The notes: generated by a model from the sequence alone, not told the origin. A DNA stretch of 64,000 nucleotides from Flavobacterium sp. I3-2 (GCF_013389595.1 NZ_CP058306.1:3286001-3350000); one strand, 5' to 3'. Counted from the stretch's first letter, positions 8,929 through 18,300 are shown. Numbers and translations are program-made.

Positions 8929-9056
8929 CTGTAAAATTATGCTTAATCGCAAAAATAGACAATTACTTTAAAATAAATAAAAATATCTAGACTTATATAA
9001 ATCTAATTATATACATTTGAATTTAACTTAAATAAATTAAATCAAAATTAACTTTT

Positions 9057-9596
9057 ATGAGAAAAATTAAAACTTTTTTTAGTATTTCTTGTCTTTTGAC
9101 AGCCTCATTGTTTTTTTCTTGCACTCCAGATTATGTAACGGACGCATCATCTACAATTAATAATCCAGGAAATTCATCAGGTCAAAGTATCAATTTAAAT
9201 TTTACTTCAGGTGAATTTATAGGAGTTCTCAACAACAATTCTTTTCAGAATGGTAATGGTGCTGCTACAAAAACAAATATGAATGGTGAGTATACTTATT
9301 TATTATTATATACTAATGGCGTAAATCAATTTAATGGATTTATTGTAAACAAAAACTCTTCGCAATTAGCAGATTCAGCATCAGAGAATAGCATACATAT
9401 TACTAGAGATGGAAAGATGTACACAAGTACTTCTGGTACATATACATTAACACAAGAACAGATAGTGAGTTCTGTTGCTGGTACAGATGTTATTAAATGT
9501 AAATTTACTTTTAATGGAACTTTTGAAGTAACAACAATGGGATCATTTGAAGTTATTGAAACCGGTGTAAAGATAAATGGAACTGTAATTTTCTAA
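9057..9596 (+). CDS. Lipoprotein of unknown function
   Basis: A 179-residue protein with a lipoprotein signal peptide; the lipobox LFFSC places the acylated cysteine at residue 22. The mature part starts with a Ser/Asn/Gly-rich linker (about residues 30-47) and continues as beta strands, which suggests a small beta-sandwich displayed at the envelope. I recognise no family. It is a single gene: a TACATTTG -7-like box lies at 9012-9019 and a strong terminator follows at 9603-9636. Confidence 0.65.
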   Translation: MRKIKTFFSISCLLTASLFFSCTPDYVTDASSTINNPGNSSGQSINLNFTSGEFIGVLNNNSFQNGNGAATKTNMNGEYTYLLLYTNGVNQFNGFIVNKNSSQLADSASENSIHITRDGKMYTSTSGTYTLTQEQIVSSVAGTDVIKCKFTFNGTFEVTTMGSFEVIETGVKINGTVIF

Positions 9597-9602
9597 AAGT
9601 TA

Positions 9603-9636
9603 AAAAGCCAAATCAGTAAATTGATTTGGCTTTTTC
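9603..9636. terminator. Bidirectional terminator
   Basis: AAAAAGCCAAATCA (9603-9616) pairs perfectly with TGATTTGGCTTTTT (9623-9636). It separates the plus-strand lipoprotein gene from the convergent menB. Confidence 0.88.
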
Positions 9637-9637
9637 A

Positions 9638-10477
9638 TTAAGGAATATATTTCTTTTCGAAATTTGGTTTTCTTTTTTCTAAAAATGAATTTCTACCTTC
9701 AATAGCTTCATCAGACATATAAGCTAATCTTGTAGCTTCACCTGCAAAAACTTGTTGTCCTACCATGCCATCATCAGTTAAATTCATTGCAAATTTCAAC
9801 ATTTTAATAGAAATTGGTGATTTCTCTAAAATTTCTTGAGCCCAATCATAAGCTGTTTGCTCTAATTCTTCATGTGGAATAACAGCATTTACCATTCCCA
9901 TTTCATAAGCATCTTGTGCTGAATAATTTCGTCCTAGGAAGAAAATTTCGCGAGCTTTTTTCTGTCCAACCATTTTTGCCAAATATGCAGAACCATATCC
10001 ACCATCAAAACTGGTTACATCAGCATCAGTTTGTTTGAAAATAGCATGCTCTTTACTTGCCAAAGTTAAATCACAAACCACATGAAGTGAATGTCCTCCT
10101 CCGACAGCCCAACCATTTACAACCGCAATAACAACTTTTGGTGTAAAACGAATCAAACGTTGAACTTCTAAAATATTCAAGCGATGATATCCATCTTCAC
10201 CAACATAACCTTGGTAACCTCTAGCTTTTTGGTCGCCACCACTACAAAAAGAATAAATTCCGTCTTTTGTCGATGGCCCTTCAGAAGACAGTAAAATAAC
10301 ACCTATCGATGTATCTTCGTGTGCATCGCTAAAAGCTTCTAATAATTCTTTAGTAGTTTTTGGTCTAAATGCATTTCTAACGTCAGGTCGATTAAATGCA
10401 ATACGTGCAACACCATCACATTTCTTATACGTAATATCTTCAAACTCTTTTACAGTTTGCCAATTCATGTTACTCAT
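9638..10477 (-). CDS. menB: 1,4-dihydroxy-2-naphthoyl-CoA synthase
   Basis: 279 residues from the ATG at 10477 (MSNMNWQTVKEFEDITY). The frame stays open to 10537, but that extension is basic and unlike the family. Crotonase fold: oxyanion-hole segments FCSGGDQKARG and NGWAVGGGHSLHVVCDL, and the DHNA-CoA synthase signature SFDGGYGSAYLAKMVGQKKA. The residue before ADVTSFDGG is Asp, as in bicarbonate-independent (type II) MenB, where E. coli has Gly. It closes the second ring of menaquinone in the cytoplasm; menaquinone is the respiratory quinone of Flavobacteriia. The other men genes are not nearby. Confidence 0.95.
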   Translation of the reverse strand: MSNMNWQTVKEFEDITYKKCDGVARIAFNRPDVRNAFRPKTTKELLEAFSDAHEDTSIGVILLSSEGPSTKDGIYSFCSGGDQKARGYQGYVGEDGYHRLNILEVQRLIRFTPKVVIAVVNGWAVGGGHSLHVVCDLTLASKEHAIFKQTDADVTSFDGGYGSAYLAKMVGQKKAREIFFLGRNYSAQDAYEMGMVNAVIPHEELEQTAYDWAQEILEKSPISIKMLKFAMNLTDDGMVGQQVFAGEATRLAYMSDEAIEGRNSFLEKRKPNFEKKYIP

Positions 10478-10601
10478 AATAAATTTGTTTGTCGTAAAGA
10501 TACTTCTTTTTTTAAAAAACAGCTTGTTTTTACCCATTCTAGTATTTTGAAAAACAATATTTTTTTATTAAAATTAAAGTATCAAAAAAATTCTTAATTT
10601 G

Positions 10602-10609
10602 TATATTTG
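10602..10609 (+). promoter_or_regulatory. Putative -7 box TATATTTG
   Basis: TATATTTG fits the Bacteroidota -7 consensus TAnnTTTG and lies 23 bases before the ATG at 10633. No TTG is present at the ideal upstream distance, so this is a half-match. It supports the downstream start of the following gene, because the longer reading frame would begin inside this box. Confidence 0.45.
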
Positions 10610-10632
10610 TGATTGTCATACCCAATTATAAA

Positions 10633-11811
10633 ATGAAATATCTATATATAAAATTAATTGCCCTAACATTAACATTAAGTGCTTGCAATAAAAGCAAAGA
10701 TTTAGCACAAGTTAATTCTGAATTCAAAGCTGATAATAATCAGTATGAAGTAAAATTTAATCCTGTAAGCCCGCAATATAAATTAGAAACAGCAGAATTA
10801 GTAGAAAATTATTATAAAAAATACATCAATACAGGAAGTTTTTCAGGTGGTTTTTTAATGGCAAAAAATGGAGAAATCATTTACGAAGACTATACTGGTT
10901 ACTCTAATTACGCGAATAAAGAAAAAATTTCTGCAAATACTCCAATGCACGTAGCTTCTGTTGGTAAAGTTTTAACCTCAATTAGTGTTTTAAGATTAGC
11001 TGATAAGAAATTGATTGATTTAGATGAGTCTGTAAATGTTTATTTAAAAGGTTTTCCGTATGAAAATATAACCGTTCGTCATTTACTAAACCATCGTTCT
11101 GGTATTCCATATTATGGAAATTTTACTGAAAATCCAGGAGTTTGGGATAGAAAAAAAACCTTAACTAATAAAGATGTTTTAGAAATATTAAAAACAAAAA
11201 GTATCAAATTAGAATCCAAAACAGATTCTCGCTTCAAATATTGTAACACAAACTATGTTTTACTTGCTTCAATCGTAGAAGAAGTAACTGGTAAAACATT
11301 TCAGGAAGCCTTAAAACAAATCATTTTAGAACCTCTTAAAATGAACAATACTTTTGTTTTTGACGACATTAAAAACAAAGATACTGTTACTCAATCTTAT
11401 CACGCCAATAACCAAAAAATGCATTGGGATTATCTTGACGGTACATATGGTGACAAAAACATCTATACCACACCAAGAGATATGTTAAAATTAGATAAAG
11501 CACTTTATTCTAACAAATTCTTATCTAAAAACATGAAAGAACAAATGTTCAAAGGTTATAGTTACGAGAAAAAAGGTGCCAATAACTACGGCCTAGGACT
11601 TCGAATGATTGAACCTTCAGAAGGTGTAGGAAATAAATATACTTTTCATAATGGTTGGTGGAGAGGAAATAAGACTTCTTATGTAACTTTGCAGAAAGAT
11701 ACTATAGCAATTATTTGTTTTAATAACAAAAATTCAGCTTTAGCTTATAAAACAAAGCAACTAGCTGGTAAACTTGGTAACTATCCATTTATAGAACAAC
11801 CAAAAGATTAA
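10633..11811 (+). CDS. Serine beta-lactamase-like lipoprotein (class C/PBP4* fold)
   Basis: 392 residues from the ATG at 10633. The lipobox LTLSAC puts the lipid cysteine at residue 18. The three penicillin-recognising motifs are present: SVGK (S109, K112) in MHVASVGKVLTSIS, YCN (203-205) and a late HNG in TFHNGWWRGNK. The NHRSGIPYYG segment is typical of the beta-lactamase/AmpH/esterase superfamily. It probably acts in the periplasm on peptidoglycan peptides, D-amino peptides or esters; beta-lactam hydrolysis is not implied. Unlike the OXA-like gene at 8128-8928, the active site here is intact. Confidence 0.87.
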   Translation: MKYLYIKLIALTLTLSACNKSKDLAQVNSEFKADNNQYEVKFNPVSPQYKLETAELVENYYKKYINTGSFSGGFLMAKNGEIIYEDYTGYSNYANKEKISANTPMHVASVGKVLTSISVLRLADKKLIDLDESVNVYLKGFPYENITVRHLLNHRSGIPYYGNFTENPGVWDRKKTLTNKDVLEILKTKSIKLESKTDSRFKYCNTNYVLLASIVEEVTGKTFQEALKQIILEPLKMNNTFVFDDIKNKDTVTQSYHANNQKMHWDYLDGTYGDKNIYTTPRDMLKLDKALYSNKFLSKNMKEQMFKGYSYEKKGANNYGLGLRMIEPSEGVGNKYTFHNGWWRGNKTSYVTLQKDTIAIICFNNKNSALAYKTKQLAGKLGNYPFIEQPKD

Positions 11812-11856
11812 GTACATACACTTAAAACATTTTAACATTCAGATTATTAGAAAGAC

Positions 11857-12312
11857 ATGCTAAAAACAGTCAACATATTAAATAAGAGAGCCAAATTTGA
11901 GTACGAATTTCTAGAGAAATATTCTGCTGGAATTGTATTAACTGGAACAGAAATTAAATCCATTCGTTTAGGAAAAGCTAACATTGCTGATAGTTTTTGT
12001 GAGTTTCAGAATAATGAATTGTTTATGATTAATTCTCATATTGAGGAATATTCGTACGGAACAAGTTATAATCACAAAGCAAAAAGTGAACGTAAACTTT
12101 TATTAAATAAAAAAGAATTAAAATCGCTACTTAAAAGTGTTCAAAATAAAGGCTTAACTATCATCCCTTTACGATTATTTACAAACGAAAAAGGTTTAGC
12201 TAAATTAGAAATCGCTTTAGCAAAAGGTAAAAAATTATTCGATAAACGAGAAACAATTAAAGATCGTGAAAACAAAATCAGTTTAGATCGTTTGAAAAAA
12301 GAGTTTAAATAA
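11857..12312 (+). CDS. smpB: SsrA-binding protein SmpB
   Basis: A 151-residue protein with the SmpB oligonucleotide-binding fold. Signatures are ILNKRAKFEYEFLEKYSAG, LTGTEIKSIRLGKANIADSF, SYNHKAKSERKLLL and the basic C-terminal tail KKLFDKRETIKDRENKISLD. SmpB binds tmRNA and delivers it to stalled ribosomes for trans-translation; the tail enters the decoding centre. Length is normal. A strong terminator follows at once. No ssrA gene is visible in this window. Confidence 0.97.
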   Translation: MLKTVNILNKRAKFEYEFLEKYSAGIVLTGTEIKSIRLGKANIADSFCEFQNNELFMINSHIEEYSYGTSYNHKAKSERKLLLNKKELKSLLKSVQNKGLTIIPLRLFTNEKGLAKLEIALAKGKKLFDKRETIKDRENKISLDRLKKEFK

Positions 12313-12338
12313 AAAAATCGGCAGTTGCCGATTTTTTT
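12312..12338. terminator. Terminator after smpB
   Basis: AAAAATCGGCA (12313-12323) pairs with TGCCGATTTTT (12326-12336), a perfect stem with a 2-base loop, followed by T-rich sequence. It also lies just after the convergent pcm gene. Confidence 0.88.
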
Positions 12339-13015
12339 TATCTATTCTTATCTTCTAACATAGGTACGAATCTAAAATCTCCAAATTCGTGTTGTTCAAA
12401 ATGAGTTTCGGTTTTGCGAATCAACAGAGTCATGATTTGTTTATCTTCTCCAACCGGAATCACCAACCTACCTCCTATTTTTAATTGCGCCATTAAAGGT
12501 TGCGGAATAAAAGGCGCACCAGCAGTTACAATAATTCCATCAAAAGGCGCATCGGTAACCAAACCTTTATAACCATCGCCAAACGAAACTACTTTAGGTT
12601 TAAAACCTAATTTGGGCAACAATTTCGATGTTTTTTTATACAATTCAATCTGACGTTCAATCGTAAAAACCTTTGCACCCATTTTGCATAAAACTGCCGT
12701 TTGATATCCAGAACCTGTTCCGATTTCTAAAATTTTATCATCGGTTTTAACTTCTAATAATTGCGACTGAAAAGCTACCGTATAGGGTTGTGAAATGGTT
12801 TGTCCGGCACCAATCGGAAATGCTTTATCTTGGTAAGCAAAATCTTCAAACCCCGATTCTAAGAAAAAATGTCGAGGAATCACCTGCATGGCTTTCAGCA
12901 CATTAATATCGTGAATTCCTTTTTGCTGTAATAAACTTACTAGTTGATTTCGAAGTCCTTGATGTTTGGCAGTATCTCTCAATTTTAATCTTTTTTTCTT
13001 TTCAAAATTAAACAA
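12338..13015 (-). CDS. pcm: Protein-L-isoaspartate O-methyltransferase
   Basis: A 225-residue SAM-dependent methyltransferase. Motif I EIGTGSGYQTAVLCKMGAKV binds SAM, and the PCMT-specific segments IGAGQTISQPYTVAFQ and FDGIIVTAGAPFIPQPLM are present. It methylates isoaspartyl residues in aged proteins and so starts their repair. It acts in the cytoplasm, since no signal peptide is seen. The N-terminus is unusually basic (MFNFEKKKRLKLRD), which is common in flavobacterial copies. Monocistronic and convergent with smpB. Confidence 0.95.
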   Translation of the reverse strand: MFNFEKKKRLKLRDTAKHQGLRNQLVSLLQQKGIHDINVLKAMQVIPRHFFLESGFEDFAYQDKAFPIGAGQTISQPYTVAFQSQLLEVKTDDKILEIGTGSGYQTAVLCKMGAKVFTIERQIELYKKTSKLLPKLGFKPKVVSFGDGYKGLVTDAPFDGIIVTAGAPFIPQPLMAQLKIGGRLVIPVGEDKQIMTLLIRKTETHFEQHEFGDFRFVPMLEDKNR

Positions 13016-13131
13016 TATTTTGCGACAAAGCTACTATTTAACCAAGCTAAACTAAACTTTATCCTAACTTTCACGACTTAAATGATTTCCATAAACAAAT
13101 AAATTTTACATTTGTATTAAATAATATTTCT

Positions 13132-14097
13132 ATGTTAAAAATTGGAGTTTTAGGCGCAGGTCATTTAGGTAAAATTCACCTAAGATTACTAAACCAATCA
13201 GAAAAATATGAACTAGTCGGGTTCTACGACCCATTTAAAGAAAATGCAGAAAAGGTAGCTGCTGAATTCGGATATAAATCATTTGAAACAATAGCTGAAC
13301 TTATCAATGCTGTTGATGTAGTTGATATTGTTACACCAACGCTTTCGCATTATGATTGCGCTGTTGAAGCTATTAAAGCTGGGAAACACATTTTTTTAGA
13401 AAAACCGATTTCAAATTCTGTCGAAGAAGCAGAACATATCATTGCTTTAGCTAAAGAATATAACGTAAAAGGCCAGGTTGGACATGTCGAACGTTTTAAT
13501 CCTGCTTTCAAAGCGGTGAAAGACAAAATTCACAATCCGATGTTTATCGAAACACATCGTTTGGCAGAGTTTAATCCGCGCGGAACAGATGTTCCTGTGG
13601 TTTTAGATTTGATGATTCATGATATTGATGCCATTTTAAGCGTTGTAAAATCTAAAGTAACTTTTGTTCACGCAACCGGAACCTCTGTAATTAGCGATTC
13701 GCCTGATATTGCCAATGCTCGAATTGAATTCGAAAACGGCTGTGTTGCTAATATTACTTCGAGTCGTATTTCGATGAAAAATATGCGTAAAGCACGTTTC
13801 TTCCAAAAAGACGCTTACATTTCTGTTGATTATTTAGATAAGATTTGTGAAGTCGTTAAGATGAAAGATGCACCTGAAGTTCCGGGTGATTTTGATTTGA
13901 TTCTTCAGAATGCAGAAGGAGTTAAAAAACAGATTTATTACGATAATCCAGATGTACCAGCAAACAACGCCATCTTAGATGAATTAGAAACGTTTGCTGA
14001 TGCGATTAGCAATAATACAACACCGATTGTCACTTTAGAAGACGGAACAGAAGCTTTACGAATTGCATATCGAATTATCGATTGTTTTAAAAATTAA
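13132..14097 (+). CDS. Gfo/Idh/MocA family oxidoreductase
   Basis: A 321-residue NAD(P)-dependent oxidoreductase. The Rossmann motif GVLGAGHLGKIHLRLL starts at residue 5. The family lysine is in HIFLEKPISNSVEEAE, and VGHVERFNPAFKAV with DLMIHDIDAIL form the substrate-binding C-terminal domain. It probably oxidises or reduces a sugar or sugar derivative in the cytoplasm; the substrate is not evident. A TACATTTG -7-like box lies at 13107-13114. It is followed by a 3-hydroxyacyl-CoA dehydrogenase gene after 47 bases, with no terminator between. Confidence 0.88.
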   Translation: MLKIGVLGAGHLGKIHLRLLNQSEKYELVGFYDPFKENAEKVAAEFGYKSFETIAELINAVDVVDIVTPTLSHYDCAVEAIKAGKHIFLEKPISNSVEEAEHIIALAKEYNVKGQVGHVERFNPAFKAVKDKIHNPMFIETHRLAEFNPRGTDVPVVLDLMIHDIDAILSVVKSKVTFVHATGTSVISDSPDIANARIEFENGCVANITSSRISMKNMRKARFFQKDAYISVDYLDKICEVVKMKDAPEVPGDFDLILQNAEGVKKQIYYDNPDVPANNAILDELETFADAISNNTTPIVTLEDGTEALRIAYRIIDCFKN

Positions 14098-14144
14098 TCG
14101 AAATAACTTATATTCGCAATCTATTCTATAATAAAAACCAAATA

Positions 14145-15032
14145 ATGAAAAATATTGCAGTTATTGGAGCTGGAACTATGGGTAACGGAATTGCTCATAC
14201 TTTTGCTCAAAAAGGATTTACAGTTTGTTTAATTGACATTAGCGAAAAATCAATTGAAAGAGGAATGAATACCATCATTTCTAATTTAGACCGTATGATT
14301 GCTAAAGGTTCAATTACAGAAGCTGACAAAAAAGCAACTATCGAAAACATCATCACGTACACAGACGTTAAAGACGGAGTTGTAAATGCTGATTTAGTGG
14401 TTGAAGCAGCTACAGAAAACGTAAATTTAAAATTAAATATTTTTAAAGAGTTAAGTGAAGTTTGTAACGAAAACGTAATCTTAGCCTCAAATACATCATC
14501 TATTTCTATCACACAAATTGCTTCTGTGGTTAAAAATCCAGAGCGTGTAATAGGAATGCATTTTATGAATCCGGTGCCGATTATGAAATTAGTTGAAATC
14601 ATTCGTGGTTACAACACTTCAGACGAGGTTACTAAAACCATCATGGATTTATCTGTTAAATTAGGAAAAACGCCAACAGAAGTTAACGATTATCCAGGAT
14701 TCGTGGCAAACCGTATTTTAATGCCAATGATTAACGAATCTATCGAAACCTTATACAACGATGTTGCTGGAGTTCAAGAAATTGACACGGTAATGAAATT
14801 AGGAATGGCACATCCGATGGGACCATTACAATTAGCCGATTTTATTGGTTTAGATGTTTGTTTATCTATCTTAAACGTAATGTACGACGGATTCAAAAAT
14901 CCTAAATATGCACCATGTCCGTTATTAGTAAATATGGTTATGGCAGGAAAATTAGGTGTTAAATCTGGTGAAGGTTTCTACGATTATTCTGAAAGCAAAA
15001 AAGCCGAAAAAGTGGCTAAAATGTTTTCTTAA
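14145..15032 (+). CDS. hbd: 3-hydroxybutyryl-CoA dehydrogenase
   Basis: A 295-residue enzyme of the 3-hydroxyacyl-CoA dehydrogenase family. The NAD-binding motif is GAGTMGNGIAHTFAQKGF. NTSSISITQIAS and MHFMNPVPIMKLVEII contain the catalytic Ser and His, and NDYPGFVANRILMPMINE starts the C-terminal helical domain. Length and architecture match the stand-alone Hbd/PaaH type, not the FadB fusion. It interconverts acetoacetyl-CoA and 3-hydroxybutyryl-CoA in the cytoplasm for fatty acid or butyrate metabolism. Confidence 0.93.
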   Translation: MKNIAVIGAGTMGNGIAHTFAQKGFTVCLIDISEKSIERGMNTIISNLDRMIAKGSITEADKKATIENIITYTDVKDGVVNADLVVEAATENVNLKLNIFKELSEVCNENVILASNTSSISITQIASVVKNPERVIGMHFMNPVPIMKLVEIIRGYNTSDEVTKTIMDLSVKLGKTPTEVNDYPGFVANRILMPMINESIETLYNDVAGVQEIDTVMKLGMAHPMGPLQLADFIGLDVCLSILNVMYDGFKNPKYAPCPLLVNMVMAGKLGVKSGEGFYDYSESKKAEKVAKMFS

Positions 15033-15108
15033 TTATAAACTTAAGAAATTTAGTAAAAGACGATTGAAGTTTCTTCAATTGTCTTTCTATTTTATATAAA
15101 TTTGAAAT

Positions 15109-16326
15109 ATGGCAAAAATAATTCCTTTTAAAGCAGTGCTTCCAACAGCAGATAAAGTTGCTTTGGTAACCACACGTTCGTATGACGAATATAGTGCGGC
15201 AGAACTTGCTTCTTGGTTAGATTTTAATCCGTTTTCTTTTCTACACATCATGAGTCCGGCGTATATCAATCAACAAAAAATTGGTATTAACGAACGTTTT
15301 AAAATGGTTGCTAACAAATACAACGATTTTAAACGCGATGGTATTCTTGTTAAGCAAGATAAATCTGCCATGTATTTGTATAAAATAGAAACTAAAAAAA
15401 ACACCTTTCTTGGAATTATGGCCGGAACATCGGTTACTGATTATCAAGAGAACAAAATTAAAAAGCACGAAAATACGTTAGCATATCGTGTTGATACGCT
15501 AAAAGATTATTTTAAAATCACCCAGTTTAACACAGAACCCGTTTTGATGATGTATCCAGAAAATGATGCACTTCAACAATGGATTTCTGACAAACAAAAA
15601 ATGGCACCACTGTATGATTTTTCGACCACAAACAGAGAAAAGCATACACTTTGGAGCATAGATTCTGAAAAAGAAATTGAATTTATTACCAATATTTTCA
15701 ATTCATTCGATAATTTATATATCGCAGACGGACATCATCGTTCGGCATCGGCACATTTATTACATCAAGAAAATAAAGATGCTAATAATTCTAAATTAGA
15801 TTATTTTATGAGTTTTTTGATTTCAGAAAACAACATCAAAATAAACGAATACAACCGTTTGGTTCACGATTTAAATAACCATTCGGTAACTGATTTTTTA
15901 AGTTTGTTAGATAAAGATTTCGTTGTCATAAAACGCAACGAACAAATTTGGAAACCAACTCAAAAATTTGAATTTGGCATGTACTTAGAGGGCAATTTCT
16001 ATTCGTTACAACTCAAAGATATTCCAACATCAGAAAATAAATTAGAAACTTTAGACGCGCAATTGTTGTATGATAAAATCTTAAATCCGATTTTAGGAAT
16101 TGAAGATTTACGTACCGATAGCCGCATCGATTATATTCCAGGAAACAAAAGTTTGTTGGAAATGATTGATAAAATTGATAACGGAGCGTACAAAATTGGT
16201 TTTAATTTATATCCGGCTTCAATCGAAGAAATTAAATATTTAGCCGATAACGATTTAACTATGCCTCCAAAAAGTACTTATATTGAACCTAAATTTAGAA
16301 ATGGTTTAATTATTTACGAACTTTAA
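15109..16326 (+). CDS. DUF1015 family protein
   Basis: A 405-residue cytoplasmic protein of the DUF1015 family. Hallmarks are the N-terminal MAKIIPFKAVLPTADKVALV, the central LYIADGHHRSASAHLL, whose HH pair suggests a metal or active site, and the C-terminal MPPKSTYIEPKFRNGLIIYEL. In Bacteroidota this gene is often near serine biosynthesis genes; here it precedes yggS by 10 bases and follows the Hbd gene by 76. The biochemical function is unknown to me. The C-terminal MPPKST motif resembles ParB-like/DUF1015 members. Confidence 0.88.
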   Translation: MAKIIPFKAVLPTADKVALVTTRSYDEYSAAELASWLDFNPFSFLHIMSPAYINQQKIGINERFKMVANKYNDFKRDGILVKQDKSAMYLYKIETKKNTFLGIMAGTSVTDYQENKIKKHENTLAYRVDTLKDYFKITQFNTEPVLMMYPENDALQQWISDKQKMAPLYDFSTTNREKHTLWSIDSEKEIEFITNIFNSFDNLYIADGHHRSASAHLLHQENKDANNSKLDYFMSFLISENNIKINEYNRLVHDLNNHSVTDFLSLLDKDFVVIKRNEQIWKPTQKFEFGMYLEGNFYSLQLKDIPTSENKLETLDAQLLYDKILNPILGIEDLRTDSRIDYIPGNKSLLEMIDKIDNGAYKIGFNLYPASIEEIKYLADNDLTMPPKSTYIEPKFRNGLIIYEL

Positions 16327-16336
16327 TATTTTTAAA

Positions 16337-16996
16337 ATGTCAATAAAAACAAATTTACTTGAAATAAAAAAATCAATTCCAGAAAACGTTACCTTAGTTG
16401 CAGTTTCTAAAACAAAACCTGTAGCTGATTTACAACAAGCTTACGATGCTGGTCAACGTATTTTTGGTGAGAATAAAATTCAAGAAATGACTGAGAAATC
16501 AGAAAAATTACCTGATGATATTCAATGGCACATGATTGGTCACGTACAAACGAACAAAGTAAAGTACATGGCTCCGTTTGTGCATTTAATTCACGGTGTT
16601 GACAGCTTAAAATTATTGGTCGAAATTGATAAGCAAGCAAAAAAACACAATCGAATTATCAATTGTTTATTGCAAGTTTACATCGCAAAAGAAGAAACTA
16701 AGTTTGGTTTAAATGAAGCTGAAGTTTTAGAAATAATTCATTCAGATACTTTTAAAAACCTACAAAATATAAAAGTTGTTGGATTGATGGGAATGGCTTC
16801 TTTTACAGATGATACACAAACTGTAAAAAACGAATTTACTAATTTGAAAAACATTTTCGATTATGTAAAACCTTACCAACTTACAAATTGCTCATTCGAA
16901 ATTTTATCGATGGGAATGAGCGGAGATTATAAACTTGCTATCGAATGCGGAAGTACAATGGTTCGTATCGGAAGTAGCATTTTTGGAACAAGATAA
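16337..16996 (+). CDS. yggS: YggS family pyridoxal phosphate-binding protein
   Basis: A 219-residue single-domain PLP protein (PLPBP family, alanine-racemase N-terminal fold). The PLP lysine is K25 in LVAVSKTKPV. GENKIQEM, WHMIGHVQTNKVKYM, LSMGMSGDYKLAIECG and the terminal VRIGSSIFGTR are family signatures. It has no known catalytic activity; it is thought to buffer PLP and affect amino and keto acid balance. It is followed after 13 bases by the exonuclease gene, whose GTG start is favoured, at the head of a closely packed operon. Confidence 0.94.
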   Translation: MSIKTNLLEIKKSIPENVTLVAVSKTKPVADLQQAYDAGQRIFGENKIQEMTEKSEKLPDDIQWHMIGHVQTNKVKYMAPFVHLIHGVDSLKLLVEIDKQAKKHNRIINCLLQVYIAKEETKFGLNEAEVLEIIHSDTFKNLQNIKVVGLMGMASFTDDTQTVKNEFTNLKNIFDYVKPYQLTNCSFEILSMGMSGDYKLAIECGSTMVRIGSSIFGTR

Positions 16997-17009
16997 TTTA
17001 TTTAAAAAA

Positions 17010-18299
17010 GTGTACGCAATTATAGACATCGAAACAACTGGAGGTCAGTTTAATGCAGAAGGAATTACTGAAATTGCCATCTATAAATTTGATGGTGTTG
17101 AATTGGTTGACCAATTTATAAGTTTAGTGAATCCTGAAATTCCCATTCAACCTTTTGTTGTAAAACTTACCGGGATTAATAATGCGATGCTTCGTACGGC
17201 GCCTAAGTTCTACCAAATAGCTAAACGTATTATCGAAATCACTAAAGATTGCATCATTGTTGCGCATAATGCGGCATTTGATTATCGTGTTCTAAAAATG
17301 GAATTTAAGCGTTTAGGATATGATTATGTCAAACAGACGCTTTGTACCGTTGAACTTTCTAAGCAACTTTTGCCTGAAGTTAAAACATATAGTTTAGGAA
17401 AATTAGTACGTTCATTAGGAATCCCGATTGCTGACCGTCATCGTGCAAGTGGAGATGCAATGGCAACACTTAAACTTTTTAAACTTTTACTTTCTAAAGA
17501 CACTGAAAAAACCATTCTAAAAACATTAATCAAAAATGAAATTAGTAATGGAATTTCACCTAAGTTGTTTGATATTTTAGAAAATTTACCTACAACAGTT
17601 GGTATTTTTTACATACATAACGAAAAAGGTGATATTATTTTAATTGGTAAAAGTAATAACATCAGAAAAAAAATAAGTCAATATTTTACTGGCGATTCTA
17701 AAATTGCGAAACGTATTCAACACGATGTTTTTACGGTAACTTTTGAAGAAACTGGGAACGAATTGATTGCTTTGCTTAAAGAACGTGAAGAAATTATTCA
17801 TAACAAACCAACTTTAAATAAAGTTCAACGTAAATCGGCATTTTTATTTGGTGTTTATATCGATAAAGATAATAAGGGAAAATATCAATTAGAAGTTCGT
17901 AAAATCGACGGAAGAAAAAAAGATGTATACGTTTTTAAAAATCAACAAGAAGCAATCGTTTACACACTAAAAGCAAATGAAATTCTTGCCGAAAAAATAA
18001 ATTCTGATATTTCTTTAGAAGATTACAACAAAGCATTTTTGACGCATTTTAATGAAGTAGAACATTCGTTTAAAAACATGATTATTTCAATGAAAGGTCG
18101 AAATGTTTCAGAAAAAAGTGCTTTGCTTATTGAAGATGGTGCTTTTAAAGGCTATTGTTTTTACGATTTGAATTACCAAATTTTAAATCCAGAAGTACTG
18201 AAAAACATTTTAGTAGTAATGCCAAACACAAAAGATTCAAAAAACATAATAAAATATTATCTTTATAAGAAAAGTGATTACAAAATAATCTCTTTCTAA
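17010..18299 (+). CDS. DEDDh exonuclease fused to a degenerate GIY-YIG domain
   Basis: 429 residues from a GTG start at 17010 (VYAIIDIETTGG), chosen because homologues begin there; the frame is open back to an ATG at 16935, inside yggS. The N-terminal DnaQ-like 3'-5' exonuclease is complete: D6, E8 (DIETTG), D91 (HNAAFDYRVL), H144 and D149 (HRASGDA). The C-terminal half (about 195-290) is a UvrC-like GIY-YIG domain, but the two tyrosines are F200 (GIF) and L211 (LIG), and the conserved arginine is lysine (K221). It is probably involved in DNA repair or proofreading; the second nuclease is doubtful. It ends 1 base before the channel gene. Confidence 0.85.
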   Translation: MYAIIDIETTGGQFNAEGITEIAIYKFDGVELVDQFISLVNPEIPIQPFVVKLTGINNAMLRTAPKFYQIAKRIIEITKDCIIVAHNAAFDYRVLKMEFKRLGYDYVKQTLCTVELSKQLLPEVKTYSLGKLVRSLGIPIADRHRASGDAMATLKLFKLLLSKDTEKTILKTLIKNEISNGISPKLFDILENLPTTVGIFYIHNEKGDIILIGKSNNIRKKISQYFTGDSKIAKRIQHDVFTVTFEETGNELIALLKEREEIIHNKPTLNKVQRKSAFLFGVYIDKDNKGKYQLEVRKIDGRKKDVYVFKNQQEAIVYTLKANEILAEKINSDISLEDYNKAFLTHFNEVEHSFKNMIISMKGRNVSEKSALLIEDGAFKGYCFYDLNYQILNPEVLKNILVVMPNTKDSKNIIKYYLYKKSDYKIISF

Positions 18300-18300
18300 A

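Noticed and set aside
10633..11811. Antibiotic resistance beta-lactamase of class C
   Set aside because: It has SxxK and YxN, but the lipoprotein signal and overall pattern fit the wide family of PBP4*/AmpH-like or esterase-like proteins; resistance cannot be inferred.
14207..14602. 131-codon minus-strand frame inside the 3-hydroxybutyryl-CoA dehydrogenase gene
   Set aside because: Antisense to a complete enzyme with all motifs; low-complexity translation.
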